Positions 1 through 7,921 of a stretch of 64,000 bases of DNA are shown here, piece by piece. Positions within the stretch are counted from its first letter, which is position 1; each line of letters begins with the position of its first letter. Origin of the DNA: Scytonematopsis contorta HA4267-MV1 (GTDB lineage Bacteria > Cyanobacteriota > Cyanobacteriia > Cyanobacteriales > Nostocaceae); NCBI GenBank assembly GCA_019359035.1, contig JAHHIC010000094.1, positions 62,001 to 126,000 of the forward strand, given 5' to 3'. Below the pieces are notes generated by a model. The model did not search any database and was not told the origin of the DNA. It worked only from the letters and a program-made list of their open reading frames with translations. Position numbers and translations under genes: made by a program.

Positions 1-482
1 GAGAATTGTAAATGATTAGCGCTCAAATGTGAAGTAGTATTACTCCCTAATTGAGCGTTTGCTCAAAGGTAATGTCTCCTTTGGGTAACTTTCGTTAAGC
101 CTTTTGAAGGATTGCGACTAAAATTAAGCCGCTTTCACAAAAGCTATATAGAAAGCTACAGTCTAACTTGATCCTATTCCAGATATCAGATAAATGGTTA
201 GCTGATAGGGAAATTGTTCTCATTTTGCCACAAATTACACGACTCTACTGAGGGGTGTGAGCCAGAAAGTTAACAAAACCAAACAATTGCTCATAAAACC
301 TCTAATCTGAGTCAATAACTTCATAAACTTTCATAGAAACTTTGATAGGTCAGAAAAATTCTAATACTATCTTCAACCCTTTATATTGTAAGCAAAAGAG
401 AAGTATAATTTTATCATTTAACCCATCAAAGTTTGTATGGCATAACTGAAAGGTAAATTTTGTTTTAAGATTATTAAATTTT
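1..482. other. Intergenic, no gene seen
   Basis: AT-rich sequence at the window's left edge. I see no open frame with a plausible start and ribosome binding site, no RNA gene and no strong hairpin. It lies downstream of the minus-strand exonuclease gene, so it may hold that gene's terminator, but none is obvious. Confidence 0.4.
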
Positions 483-1037
483 TTATCCTAAGTTCATATG
501 TCGAAAAATTGCGGCAATGTTACGAGCATCGTCAATACCCCTATGGTGGGTACCTTTGAGTATTATGCCCAAATGTTCTAATGCTTGTGCCATGCCGAAT
601 TTTTCAGAAGTGCCTAAATATTTAGAAAATTCTTTTTTAATATTTTTGTGTTCCCCTCCAAATGGGTAGGGGACGTTATGAAAATTACAATCTTGGACAA
701 ATTGATTTTTATCGTAGTCTCCCCAAGAACAAAAAACAGAACTGGGAAATGACTCAATCCATTGGCTAAAACTTGCTATTACCTCCGGAAATGTCAATGC
801 TATATCTACGTCTTCTTGAGAGATGGTGGTCAACTCGGTGCAGAAACGGGTCAGTTTTGGATGCCTAACTGGTTGTACAAACATCTGAAATTCCGACTCA
901 GTTTCCCAAGTTGTACCATTGAGCATTACTGCACCAATTTCGATGATTTCCATAGAACGACGAGGGATGCTTCCGTCATTGCAACAGGTTGCCTCTAAAT
1001 CGACTATCAAAAAGTAATTTATATTATTATTTTCCAT
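483..1037 (-). CDS. DEDDh-type 3'-5' exonuclease
   Basis: A 184-residue exonuclease of the RNase T/DnaQ superfamily, closest in style to the KapD/ERI1-like 3'-5' exoribonucleases. The Exo I motif DLEAT is at residues 13-17 (D13, E15). An Exo II aspartate lies in SWGDYDKNQ near D107. Exo III is HHRGIDDA at about 164-171, giving the catalytic His and Asp. The whole protein is one exonuclease domain with no extra region. Such enzymes use two metal ions to remove nucleotides from 3' ends; the substrate cannot be told here, but this subgroup usually acts on RNA. It starts at ATG and stands alone, with a MarR gene 160 bp upstream on the same strand. The family is secure, the role is inferred. Confidence 0.85.
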   Translation of the reverse strand: MENNNINYFLIVDLEATCCNDGSIPRRSMEIIEIGAVMLNGTTWETESEFQMFVQPVRHPKLTRFCTELTTISQEDVDIALTFPEVIASFSQWIESFPSSVFCSWGDYDKNQFVQDCNFHNVPYPFGGEHKNIKKEFSKYLGTSEKFGMAQALEHLGIILKGTHHRGIDDARNIAAIFRHMNLG

Positions 1038-1199
1038 TATTCAATTCAATCGCTTAGCAAAAAGAAGAAAACCCAACATTTACAAGGATTTGTTGAGTTT
1101 CGGTTCGTAATGTAGTTTTATAATACATTGTAGCGTATATTGTCAATATATAGCTGCTTTTCCACCGGACTTGCCAATAAATAGCATAGAAATAAGCTT

Positions 1200-1712
1200 T
1201 TAAGGGTTTTCTGGCTCTTCTAACTGTGGAATATCCTTGTTCCTTCCGAGAATAGAAAGTAGATGATGATTAAAATCTCCAACTTGCTCACCTAAATTCT
1301 GGAAAAAATCGTTATCAATTTTGTCAACAATTTTAATTGCTTCAAGGCTCAACTCATAACCGTCGGGAGTAATAGTTAAAGATTTGGCTCTAGTATCTCT
1401 CGAATCTGTTTCTCGTTTAACTAAACCCCTTTTTTCCAAAGCCCGTAAAACTTTTGAAGTCATCATAATATCTGTTTTAGCATGAGCAGCTAATCTGGCT
1501 TGTGTAATTGTTTCTTTAGCAGAACTTAGCCAAACAATTCCTGCTAATAAAACAAACTGAACATGAGTCAAGCCTAAATTACTTAGCTCAGCGTTCATTT
1601 TTCTTTGCCACAAATTAGACACTTGCCACAATAAAAACCCAGAGCTATCGTCTGGACTTTCAAAAGGAAATATTCGATTATCTGGCTGTCGTGTCAACTG
1701 ACTGTACCTCAA
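1200..1712 (-). CDS. MarR-family transcriptional regulator
   Basis: About 170 residues with the MarR winged-helix layout: an N-terminal dimerisation helix around GFLLWQVSNLWQRKMNAEL, a helix-turn-helix at about 70-105 (TQARLAAHAKTDIMMTSKVL), and a wing with the ETDSRDTRAKSLTIT motif that is typical of the family. MarR proteins are dimeric repressors that often respond to phenolics or oxidants; the ligand here is unknown. The start is uncertain: the frame opens with TTG at 1712 and has no ATG upstream or before residue 39, so an alternative start is used or the N terminus is slightly different. No adjacent divergent target gene is present, so it may act on itself or at a distance. Confidence 0.85.
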   Translation of the reverse strand: MRYSQLTRQPDNRIFPFESPDDSSGFLLWQVSNLWQRKMNAELSNLGLTHVQFVLLAGIVWLSSAKETITQARLAAHAKTDIMMTSKVLRALEKRGLVKRETDSRDTRAKSLTITPDGYELSLEAIKIVDKIDNDFFQNLGEQVGDFNHHLLSILGRNKDIPQLEEPENP

Positions 1713-1949
1713 ATCAATAATGAAGGAAGAAGGAGAGAGAAGAAGAAAGAAGCCTTCCTTATAATAAATTTGAGTGTGCTTGGCTGACTGTTTTCAAATT
1801 AACTGCACAAGAGGCTATGTTTGTGTATTGAACAACATGAGATTAGAAATTAGTTCAAAATCGGCTTGTGAAATTTGTAAAAACCCAAACCTAAATGTAC
1901 AACCCCAATTTTGCTTATTTTTAATAAAATTTAAATTTTTAATAATGAT

Positions 1950-3359
1950 TTATTTGTGCTGAGAAAGCAATTTTAAACACTCAAGAGACTCTTCTAAAGC
2001 TAAGCGATGATTTGACTGAACCTGTAAGCAATCCTCCTCAAGCTCAGTTTCTGCACAAGTCTGGTGTTGATTAATACAGACCCAGCACTCGTAATATTCC
2101 TGTGCATAATTAATAGTATTATTGCCGCGTAAGTCTGTTCGCATTGGGTTTGCTCCAGCTTTGAGCAAAGCACGAATACACCCAACTTCTCCACGGGATG
2201 CGGCTAGCATCAAAGGTGTTATGCCATCTGCTCCTACTGGGTCGGGTTTTGCACCATGTCGTAAAAGGGTATGAATAGCAGTTAAACTTCCCCAATCACC
2301 AGCAGCAGCTTCGTGTAATGGGGTGTTTCCTTTTGCGTCGGTAGCATTCACATCCAATCCCAGATTTAGCAATAAATTAATTATTTTAGACTCCTGGGTT
2401 TTTGCGACATCCTCAGGGTCTCCTAACCAACAGGCTGCGTGTAAAGCAGTGCTACCGTTTTTGTCAACTGTATAAGGATTGGCGCCGCAATTAGCAAGAA
2501 ACTCTAATGTTTCATAATCGTGACGAAAAGCTGCGTTATGTAATCGACTCCAACCATATTTGTCGCAGCGTTCGATATCCACACCGTGTTTTAATAAAGT
2601 ATGGGCAATTTGTAAACGCTCAGGCTGAGGAACTTCCGATACAAACCACCGCGCTTCCAAAAAGTTTTGTAAGGCATCGTAATCATCATCATCGGTAGCA
2701 TGAATATTACAGCCTGCGTCGATAAGTAATTGTGCGACTTCTAAACAGACGGCATACATTAGGCTAGTTCTGCCTTCGCTATCCCGTGTATTCGCGTCAG
2801 CACCAGCTTTTAGTAGTATTTGTACGCAATCAGCATTACCAGACTGTACAGCAGATAGTAGCAAATGTGAGTAAAAGTTTTGCTTGTCAACTGTAGGTGT
2901 AAAACGTTGTAATAGTATTTCTAAAGTTTTCGGGTCACCTACGTAGCAAGCGTCTAGTAGTAGGAATTCTGAGTTTTGACGTTCTTGCTTTTCTAAGCCA
3001 GCATCGAGAAGATACTCTAGTCTTTGGCTGGAATCTGGTACGGATAAACGCTGTTTTCTCCAAAAGCCACAATGTTTAATAGAGTACCAAGCAGCTGTTT
3101 TTCCCCAAGCATCAGTGGCGTAAATATCAGCACCACGCTCAACCATAAATCTTAATGTTTCTACCGTAGCCCCATCCATAGACCAAGCAGCTTGCATTAA
3201 AGGCGTAAGTTGATACATACATACGTCTTCACCTAAATATAGGTTTGTGCGAGCGTTAATATCTACTCCCTGAATTAGTAATTTCTCTATTTGGGCAATG
3301 TCACCCAGTCTTGCAGCTCGGTGCAAAGGTTCTTCCTGTTGTGTATTTGGTTGTATCAT
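1950..3359 (-). CDS. Ankyrin-repeat protein
   Basis: A 469-residue protein made almost wholly of ankyrin repeats, about ten to eleven copies of roughly 33 residues. Recognisable repeat cores include EEPLHRAARLGD, TPLMQAAW, TSLMYAV, SRLHNAAF, TALHAACWLGD, TPLHEAA and TPLMLAASRGE. There is no signal peptide or membrane segment. The C terminus after about residue 420 is charged and leaves the repeat pattern. Ankyrin repeats form solenoids that bind other proteins, so a scaffold role is likely, but no partner is evident. It starts with ATG at 3359 and is flanked upstream by a short heptamer array and a hairpin element. I cannot assign a specific function. Confidence 0.85.
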   Translation of the reverse strand: MIQPNTQQEEPLHRAARLGDIAQIEKLLIQGVDINARTNLYLGEDVCMYQLTPLMQAAWSMDGATVETLRFMVERGADIYATDAWGKTAAWYSIKHCGFWRKQRLSVPDSSQRLEYLLDAGLEKQERQNSEFLLLDACYVGDPKTLEILLQRFTPTVDKQNFYSHLLLSAVQSGNADCVQILLKAGADANTRDSEGRTSLMYAVCLEVAQLLIDAGCNIHATDDDDYDALQNFLEARWFVSEVPQPERLQIAHTLLKHGVDIERCDKYGWSRLHNAAFRHDYETLEFLANCGANPYTVDKNGSTALHAACWLGDPEDVAKTQESKIINLLLNLGLDVNATDAKGNTPLHEAAAGDWGSLTAIHTLLRHGAKPDPVGADGITPLMLAASRGEVGCIRALLKAGANPMRTDLRGNNTINYAQEYYECWVCINQHQTCAETELEEDCLQVQSNHRLALEESLECLKLLSQHK

Positions 3360-3437
3360 GGAAACTCGATTTTAAGGCATCTGTTGCTTTTCGACATGGT
3401 TGACTACAGTCAAAAGCTGATAATTTCCGGAAAGGAT

Positions 3438-3465
3438 GGGAGTGGGGAGTGGGGAGTGGGGAGTG
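3438..3465. repeat. Short GGGGAGT heptamer array
   Basis: About four copies of the 7-bp unit GGGGAGT, the commonest short tandem repeat of this window, located just upstream of the ankyrin gene. Other arrays of the same unit lie near 7326, 11350, 20137, 30869, 50556, 59448 and 62831. Confidence 0.9.
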
Positions 3466-3522
3466 ACAAGCTGAAATGTTATATTTTAAAATTTAGATTT
3501 TCGCTGTGTTTTTGACGTTAAA

Positions 3523-3699
3523 AGCCAGGGAATAAATTCCCTGTCTAAAAGCTTAAGTCCATTGAAATGGACTAAATTTATACTTGTTTGGTAGTTTGTG
3601 ATTTAAAAGCAAATTAAGTTTACTTAAATAAATTAAAAATATTGGTTTAGTCCTCTTTAGAGGACTTCAGCTTTTAGACAGGGAATTTATTCCCTGGCT
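3523..3699. repeat. Two-tier hairpin repeat element, copy 1 (MITE-like)
   Basis: A 177-bp element with nested inverted repeats. Both ends carry AGCCAGGGAATAAATTCCCT and its complement, each end itself being a small palindrome. Inside these sit CTAAAAGCT / AGCTTTTAG boxes, then GTCC hairpins (GTCCATTGAAATGGAC on the left, GTCCTCTTTAGAGGAC on the right). A second copy with the same plan is at 55759-55927. There is no coding sequence inside, so it looks like a non-autonomous mobile or REP-like element. The family name is not known to me. Confidence 0.75.
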
Positions 3700-3869
3700 A
3701 CTGGCTGGCTAATGGCTGGCTGCTGGCTGGCTACTGGCTGGCTGCTGGCTGGCTACTGGCTGGCTGCTGGCTGCTGGCTGGCTGGCTGCTGGCTGGCTAC
3801 TGGCTGGCTGCTGGCTGGCTACTGGCTGGCTGCTGGCTGGCTACTGGCTGGCTACTGGCTGGCTGCTAG
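3700..3869. repeat. 11-bp minisatellite (TGGCTGGCTAC / TGGCTGGCTGC)
   Basis: About 15 units of an 11-bp repeat, alternating TGGCTGGCTAC and TGGCTGGCTGC with a few 4-7 bp slippage variants. The array begins exactly where the hairpin element ends: the element's terminal TCCCTGGCT supplies the first GGCT. An open frame across it encodes a low-complexity Trp/Leu/Ala/Gly chain, which I treat as spurious. Confidence 0.9.
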
Positions 3870-3961
3870 CCCTACTCGCAACCTATATTTTGCCGCGCTT
3901 TTGAAGTGTTTTTGCTAACTTTTGGGATTGATTTGCTACCTTGCACCAGTTTTTTGGAACT

Positions 3962-4423
3962 TTAACCGTCGAATGCTTTTATCAATCCCTGTTTTATTGC
4001 GACATCAATCACAAAAGCTGCGAGTGCAAAATATAAAATGCTTTCTAATCCCAGAACAACAAATGGCAAAATTAAACCTACTTCTTTTATTCCTATGTCT
4101 ATTTGTGCTAAACCACGCACTAGTCCAAATGCCATAATTCCGCCTGCTTTGAGTTGAGGATTTTTGTCTGAACGGATAATATAACGGTAGGTAACGCCAA
4201 ACAATAAGCCTGAAAAGGTCGTGACTCCTAGGCTGAGTAAAAGGTGTAGATTGACCGTTTTTATACTTAGGTATTTAAGTATTTCAAAATACTGGCTGAG
4301 AACAAAATTATTAACTATACAGGAAATAATAAATGCAAAGAAAAGGCATAAGCCCCCAATAGCTCCTGCTTTTGCGGATTCTAGCCTTTCTGCCATTAAG
4401 TTTATATCAGGAGTATTTGTCAT
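3962..4423 (-). CDS. Conserved hypothetical membrane protein
   Basis: A 153-residue protein with about four predicted transmembrane segments (roughly residues 20-45, 58-80, 95-110 and 118-142). Its N terminus is short and cytoplasmic-looking (MTNTPDINLMAERLE). It has no catalytic motif that I recognise. The composition, with small residues in the helices and few charges, suits an integral inner-membrane or thylakoid protein. It starts at ATG 4423 and is divergent from petN, with a short 9-bp repeat and a half palindrome between. I do not recognise the family; similar-sized uncharacterised proteins are common in cyanobacteria. Confidence 0.7.
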   Translation of the reverse strand: MTNTPDINLMAERLESAKAGAIGGLCLFFAFIISCIVNNFVLSQYFEILKYLSIKTVNLHLLLSLGVTTFSGLLFGVTYRYIIRSDKNPQLKAGGIMAFGLVRGLAQIDIGIKEVGLILPFVVLGLESILYFALAAFVIDVAIKQGLIKAFDG

Positions 4424-4451
4424 TTTGTAGTACGTGTATGTTTTTAGAGAT

Positions 4452-4483
4452 GTGACAGAGGTGACAGAGGTGATAGAGGTGAC
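4452..4483. repeat. 9-bp tandem repeat (GTGACAGAG)
   Basis: Three and a half copies of GTGACAGAG with one transition, running into ACATGTCACGTCTCTACA, which is a right half of the TGTAGAGAC palindrome family found elsewhere in the window. It lies between the divergent membrane-protein gene and petN and may overlap promoter sequence. Confidence 0.7.
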
Positions 4484-4562
4484 ATGTCACGTCTCTACAT
4501 AATGACTAATCCGGTATCATGAATAATGGAGTAGTTTTGTAAAGTTGCTTAAAAGTATCGAT

Positions 4563-4652
4563 ATGGACATTTTGACATTTGGTTGGGTTTCACTGTTGGT
4601 TGTCTTCACTTGGTCAATCGCAATGGTAGTTTGGGGTCGCAACGGATTGTAA
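4563..4652 (+). CDS. petN: Cytochrome b6-f complex subunit PetN
   Basis: A 29-residue single-helix protein beginning [19 protein letters not shown] and ending MVVWGRNGL. Both the length and the sequence are those of PetN, the smallest subunit of the cytochrome b6-f complex, which passes electrons between plastoquinol and plastocyanin or cytochrome c6 in the thylakoid. The single transmembrane helix covers about residues 5-25, with the conserved WGRNG end. It starts at ATG 4563 and stops at TAA 4650-4652. A 74-residue membrane protein starts only 4 bp later, so the two are probably co-transcribed and end at the hairpin at 4921. Confidence 0.95.
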   Translation: MDILTFGWVSLLVVFTWSIAMVVWGRNGL

Positions 4653-4656
4653 AAAA

Positions 4657-4881
4657 ATGGTGGAAAACCCACTTTTGGCAAGTTTAGCTTTGGTTGCTCT
4701 GGTGCTACTTGTCGCTGTCACCGGAGGAATTGGTTATTTGACCATTGTTGGCTGGCGCGACCGCCGTCTTCAAGAACAAGAGAAACGGGATATGCGTAGT
4801 TCTGCCAAACCAATGAAAGCGGCGAAAGCTGACAAAGCCGATAAACCGAAAAAAGCTGATAAAGCAACGAAAAAAAAGTAA
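4657..4881 (+). CDS. Small single-pass membrane protein with Lys/Ala tail
   Basis: 74 residues: one N-terminal transmembrane helix at about 7-30 (rich in Leu, Ala and Val), followed by a positively charged region and a C-terminal tail that repeats Lys-Ala-Asp (KAADKADKPKKADKATKKK type). It lies 4 bp after petN, so translational coupling is likely. The tail would face the cytoplasm or stroma side and could bind nucleic acid or acidic proteins, but this is only inference. I know no named family. The hairpin at 4921-4952 should end this two-gene transcript. Confidence 0.75.
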   Translation: MVENPLLASLALVALVLLVAVTGGIGYLTIVGWRDRRLQEQEKRDMRSSAKPMKAAKADKADKPKKADKATKKK

Positions 4882-4920
4882 GCAGGCAAATCTCTTGCTT
4901 AATTTTGATATACTCGCACG

Positions 4921-4957
4921 GAAGCCCGGTGTCTGAAAAGTTACCGGGTTTCTGTTT
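4921..4957 (+). terminator. Rho-independent terminator after petN operon
   Basis: The stem GAAGCCCGGT (4921-4930) pairs with ACCGGGTTTC (4943-4952), with one G-T pair, and is followed by TGTTTG. It sits 40 bp after the stop of the 74-residue gene, in the right orientation for that transcript. Confidence 0.75.
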
Positions 4958-5038
4958 GATAATTTAAAGCAAACATTAAAGCAAACAAAAAGCATCTTCT
5001 ATCATGGAGCTGGGTAAAGACAATTTTTTGGAGATGCT

Positions 5039-5542
5039 ATGCATAAGCAGCAAAAAGCAGTATTTTTGGGTTGGTTCCAGCGGGGTACAATTGTTCGTAA
5101 CTTAGAGCTTTTTTCCGATATTATTGTCGTTTCTTTATGTGTTGGATTATTTTCCTTTATGCTGTTGCGACTAGGGGATTTATACTTTACGTTATTCCAA
5201 CCATTAAATTTACGACAGGTCACTTCAGATATTTTATTTATTCTTATTCTTGTAGAATTATTCCGCTTGCTAATTGATTACCTGCAAGAACACCGTATTT
5301 CTGTGGGTGCAGCGGTGGAAATTTCTATTGTTTCTTCTCTACGAGAGGTTATCTTGCAGGGTGTGTTAGAGATTCAACGTGACCAACTATATGCGACTTG
5401 TGTATTTTTGCTTGTTTTAGGTGCAATTTTATGCGCTTTACCTTGGATTACAAAAGTGTGCGAAGACAAGAATTTTGTCAAGTCTAATATACCAACGGAA
5501 AGTAATAATTTGCCAGAAGAAAAGACTTTAGTAATGAAGTAA
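5039..5542 (+). CDS. PsiE-family membrane protein
   Basis: A 167-residue protein with four predicted transmembrane helices (about 28-46, 62-83, 98-112 and 120-142), and a layout like the phosphate-starvation-inducible PsiE family (PF06146): LRLGDLYFTLF, then DILFILILVELFRLLIDYLQEHR, then a polar stretch and a final helix ending near ALPWI. The C-terminal 25 residues are hydrophilic. The biochemical role of PsiE proteins is unknown; in E. coli the gene responds to phosphate and carbon status. I see no clear Pho box in the short upstream gap. It starts at ATG 5039 and is the last gene of the plus-strand run before the pnt operon. Confidence 0.7.
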   Translation: MHKQQKAVFLGWFQRGTIVRNLELFSDIIVVSLCVGLFSFMLLRLGDLYFTLFQPLNLRQVTSDILFILILVELFRLLIDYLQEHRISVGAAVEISIVSSLREVILQGVLEIQRDQLYATCVFLLVLGAILCALPWITKVCEDKNFVKSNIPTESNNLPEEKTLVMK

Positions 5543-5680
5543 AGTATTTTTACTTATTCGGTTATGGCTGACTATAATTGGTAATTTTGGTAACTATTCT
5601 TTAATGAATATGTGGAAAGAAGGATGAGTTTAATAGCTTAAGACTTTATCCTAAAAATATGGGTATAAAAGGTAATCGTT

Positions 5681-5758
5681 ATGAACGTGTTTTATTTATG
5701 GCTGGGGGTTATTTCTAGCCTCCTACTTTTCTGGCTAGCGGTTAATACTTTTATGTAA
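5681..5758 (+). CDS. Possible 25-residue single-helix membrane peptide
   Basis: An ATG frame that encodes MNVFYLWLGVISSLLLFWLA plus five residues, then TAA. Nearly the whole peptide is one hydrophobic helix with Trp and Tyr near its ends, as in small photosynthetic or respiratory subunits. An AAAGG is about 8 bp upstream. It does not match any small photosystem, b6-f or NDH subunit that I know. The evidence is only composition and a possible ribosome binding site, so it may be chance. Confidence 0.3.
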   Translation: MNVFYLWLGVISSLLLFWLAVNTFM

Positions 5759-5770
5759 TGTGCATATTTT

Positions 5771-5872
5771 CTTGTGGGGTGGGCATCGCAAGCCCTGTCC
5801 TTGTCCCTATCCCACAATATCTAGTCCATTCCACAGTATGCCGTGGACGGGCTGGAAGCCCATCCCACAAGA
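5771..5872. repeat. GTGGGGTGGGCATC...GCCCATCCCACAAG inverted repeat
   Basis: An interspersed repeat bounded by CTTGTGGGGTGGGCATC and its near complement GCCCATCCCACAAGAG. Related copies lie at 46096-46255 and, in half form, at 51731-51760. The interior differs between copies. It falls between the PsiE-type gene and the 3' end of pntB, so it might also act as a structured 3' end. Confidence 0.75.
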
Positions 5873-5908
5873 GGTAGTCAGTACTTTGAACCAAAGTACA
5901 TAATCACA

Positions 5909-7318
5909 CTACAATTGCTTAACTTCAGAAGCTAGTTTCGCGACTACATCTTTAGCTCCACCAAAAAGCATGGTTGTTTTTTGCTTATAAAATAACTCGT
6001 TATCAACACCAGCAAAACCCACACTCATACCACGCTTAATAACAATTGTCTGCTTAGCTCTATCTACTTCTAAAATAGGCATTCCATAAATAGGGCTTTT
6101 ATCGTCGGTTTGTGCGGCTGGGTTAACTACATCATTAGCACCAATAACCAAAGCTACATCGGTTTGTTCAAACATGGGATTGATATCATCCATGTCGTAG
6201 AGTTGCTCGTAGGGTACATTTGCTTCCGCTAGCAACACGTTCATATGTCCAGGCATTCTTCCTGCAACAGGGTGGATAGCGTATTTAACCTCAACACCCA
6301 TCCGTTCCAACTGGTCTGCTAATTCCCGTATGCTGTGCTGAGCTTGAGCTACCGCCATACCGTATCCAGGTACAATAACGACAGAGCGGGCATAACCCAA
6401 CATCATCGCTCCTTCTTCTGGGTCAATACTGCGGACAGTTTTATCTGTTGCATCGCCAGTTCCTGCACTAACAGTACCACCACTGCCAATCTTACCGAAC
6501 GCATCAAATAAGACACTGACAAGAGAGCGGTTCATTGCTTTACACATAATTTCGGTAAGAATGATACCAGAAGCTCCGACTAAAGCACCAGCGATGATAA
6601 GCATATTATTCATCACCACAAAACCAGCAGCCGCAGCAGCTAGACCAGAAAAAGAGTTAAGCAGCGAAATCACCACCGGCATATCACCACCGCCGATGGG
6701 GATAACAAACAAAACACCTAGAATTAAAGAGACAATGCTAACTGTGATAAACACTGGTAAACTGTTAGGCTCAACAAGTAAATATCCACAACCCCCCAAG
6801 TAGGTAGCTAAAAGTAAAGCATTTATGGGTTGCTGAAAAGGAAAAGTAATCGGTTGCCCGCTGACAAGACCTTGAAGTTTTGCAAAAGCCAACATACTAC
6901 CAGTGAAAGTAACTCCACCGATTAGTACATCCAACAACATAGAGATATTGGCATCAAGGGGTATAGTTTCCGCGTGAGAAAACAACCGCCAAAATTCTGC
7001 CACAGCAACCAGAGCAGAAGCTGCACCACCTAAACCGTTAAGCAAACCCACCATTTGGGGCATTTCTGTCATTTGGACTTTGTATGCAACAATCGCACCC
7101 AAAACAGAACCGATGGCTAAGCCTAACAAAATCATTTCGTAATTCAACACATGGTTATCTAGGAGTGTTGCCACAATAGCTAACAACATCCCAACTGCTG
7201 CGATAACATTACCTTTCCTAGCAGTTGCAGGAGAACCTAGTTGCTTTAATCCCAAAATAAATAATGATGCAGCAACCAAATAAAAAAGCTGAATACCTGT
7301 CGGCAAAAAGTTGTTCAT
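5909..7318 (-). CDS. pntB: NAD(P) transhydrogenase subunit beta
   Basis: A 469-residue beta subunit of the proton-translocating transhydrogenase, which couples hydride transfer from NADH to NADP+ with proton movement across the membrane. The N-terminal two thirds are hydrophobic with about eight or nine transmembrane helices. The C-terminal domain III binds NADP(H), with VPGYGMAVAQAQ, HPVAGRMPGHMNVLLAEA and VIGANDVVNPAA segments. I place the start at ATG 7318 (MNNFLPTGIQ). The frame stays open 29 codons further, but that stretch is translated heptamer repeat (Pro/Ser/Thr/His) and is not expected in the protein. It is the third gene of the pntA1-pntA2-pntB operon, with a repeat array between it and pntA2. 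Confidence 0.96.
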   Translation of the reverse strand: MNNFLPTGIQLFYLVAASLFILGLKQLGSPATARKGNVIAAVGMLLAIVATLLDNHVLNYEMILLGLAIGSVLGAIVAYKVQMTEMPQMVGLLNGLGGAASALVAVAEFWRLFSHAETIPLDANISMLLDVLIGGVTFTGSMLAFAKLQGLVSGQPITFPFQQPINALLLATYLGGCGYLLVEPNSLPVFITVSIVSLILGVLFVIPIGGGDMPVVISLLNSFSGLAAAAAGFVVMNNMLIIAGALVGASGIILTEIMCKAMNRSLVSVLFDAFGKIGSGGTVSAGTGDATDKTVRSIDPEEGAMMLGYARSVVIVPGYGMAVAQAQHSIRELADQLERMGVEVKYAIHPVAGRMPGHMNVLLAEANVPYEQLYDMDDINPMFEQTDVALVIGANDVVNPAAQTDDKSPIYGMPILEVDRAKQTIVIKRGMSVGFAGVDNELFYKQKTTMLFGGAKDVVAKLASEVKQL

Positions 7319-7325
7319 AATTAAT

Positions 7326-7445
7326 TGGGGAGTGGGGAGTGGGGAGTGGGGAGTGGGGAGTGGGGAGTGGGGAGTTGGGAATGGGGAGTGGGGAGAACAA
7401 TTCACAATTACCCATTACCCATTACCAATTACCAATTCGCAATTA
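7326..7445. repeat. GGGGAGT array followed by ATTACCC array
   Basis: About ten copies of GGGGAGT, including one GGGGAGTT variant and one GGGAATG, then an oppositely oriented set of ATTACCC and ATTACCA units reaching the pntA2 stop. It fills the gap between pntA2 and pntB inside the operon. Read on the minus strand it extends the pntB frame upstream without a stop. Confidence 0.9.
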
Positions 7446-7733
7446 GACACTAGCTTTTTTCTTAAACATTTGCAGCATTCGGTCTGTGACGAGAAAACCG
7501 CCAACTACGTTAATAGTTGCTAGTACCACGGCTATTAAACCTAAAATTACTGAGAGATTTGTTTCTCTTGCTCCTGCTGCTAGGATTGCCCCAATTACAG
7601 CAATCCCGGAAATAGCATTTGAACCTGACATTAGTGGTGTGTGAAGGGTTGGTGGTATTTTATTAATTACTTCAAACCCTACAAATGATGCCAGTACAAA
7701 TACAAATAAAGCCGCAATTAATGCTTCTGTCAT
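7443..7733 (-). CDS. pntA2: NAD(P) transhydrogenase subunit alpha, part 2
   Basis: 96 residues with three transmembrane helices (about 5-20, 38-58 and 65-85) and the conserved NKIPPTLHTPLMSGSNAISG segment, which marks the membrane part of the alpha subunit. In E. coli this is the C-terminal part of PntA; in cyanobacteria and many other bacteria it is a separate protein, here between pntA1 and pntB. It forms part of the proton channel. It starts at ATG 7733. The gap to pntA1 (about 190 bp) holds repeats rather than a visible promoter. Confidence 0.95.
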   Translation of the reverse strand: MTEALIAALFVFVLASFVGFEVINKIPPTLHTPLMSGSNAISGIAVIGAILAAGARETNLSVILGLIAVVLATINVVGGFLVTDRMLQMFKKKASV

Positions 7734-7756
7734 TGATGTAATTTCCTCTTCAAAAT

Positions 7757-7853
7757 GGGGAGTGGGGTGCAGGGAATGGGGAGTAGGGAATGGGGAATGG
7801 GGAACGGGGAATGGGGAATGGGGAGTGGGGAATGGGGAATGGGGAACGGGAAA
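7757..7853. repeat. GGGGAATG/GGGGAGT mixed heptamer array
   Basis: About 13 units of GGGGAAT with interspersed GGGGAGT, GGGGAAC and GGGTGCA variants, between pntA1 and pntA2. The GGGGAAT variant contains ATG, so it can create false starts. Confidence 0.9.
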
Positions 7854-7877
7854 TCAATAAAGAAAGACTCATCGACT

Positions 7878-7920
7878 CCCCCCTTCCCTAGTAGGGAAGG
7901 GGGGTAGGGGGGTTAGGTCT
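7878..7920. repeat. CCCCCCTTCCCT...AGGGAAGGGGGG hairpin with TTAGGTCT tail
   Basis: A strong palindrome CCCCCCTTCCCTA / TAGGGAAGGGGGG followed by TAGGGGGGTTAGGTCT, ending one base before the pntA1 stop. A nearly identical copy is at 57809-57851 near the 3' end of the GH65 gene, and the tail alone (GGGGGTTAGGTCT) is at 43629-43641. The hairpin could act as a 3' end or processing signal for the minus-strand gene. Confidence 0.85.
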
Positions 7921-7921
7921 C

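Noticed and set aside
1774-1962. 62-residue plus-strand frame
   Set aside because: Cys-rich composition without a known motif or start signal, in a short gap between minus-strand genes.
3712-3918. Open frame across the 11-bp minisatellite
   Set aside because: It encodes only Trp/Leu/Ala/Gly repeats and has no ribosome binding site.
7319-7405. N-terminal extension of pntB
   Set aside because: The 29 extra codons are translated heptamer repeat, and MNNFLPTGIQ at 7318 matches the usual start.
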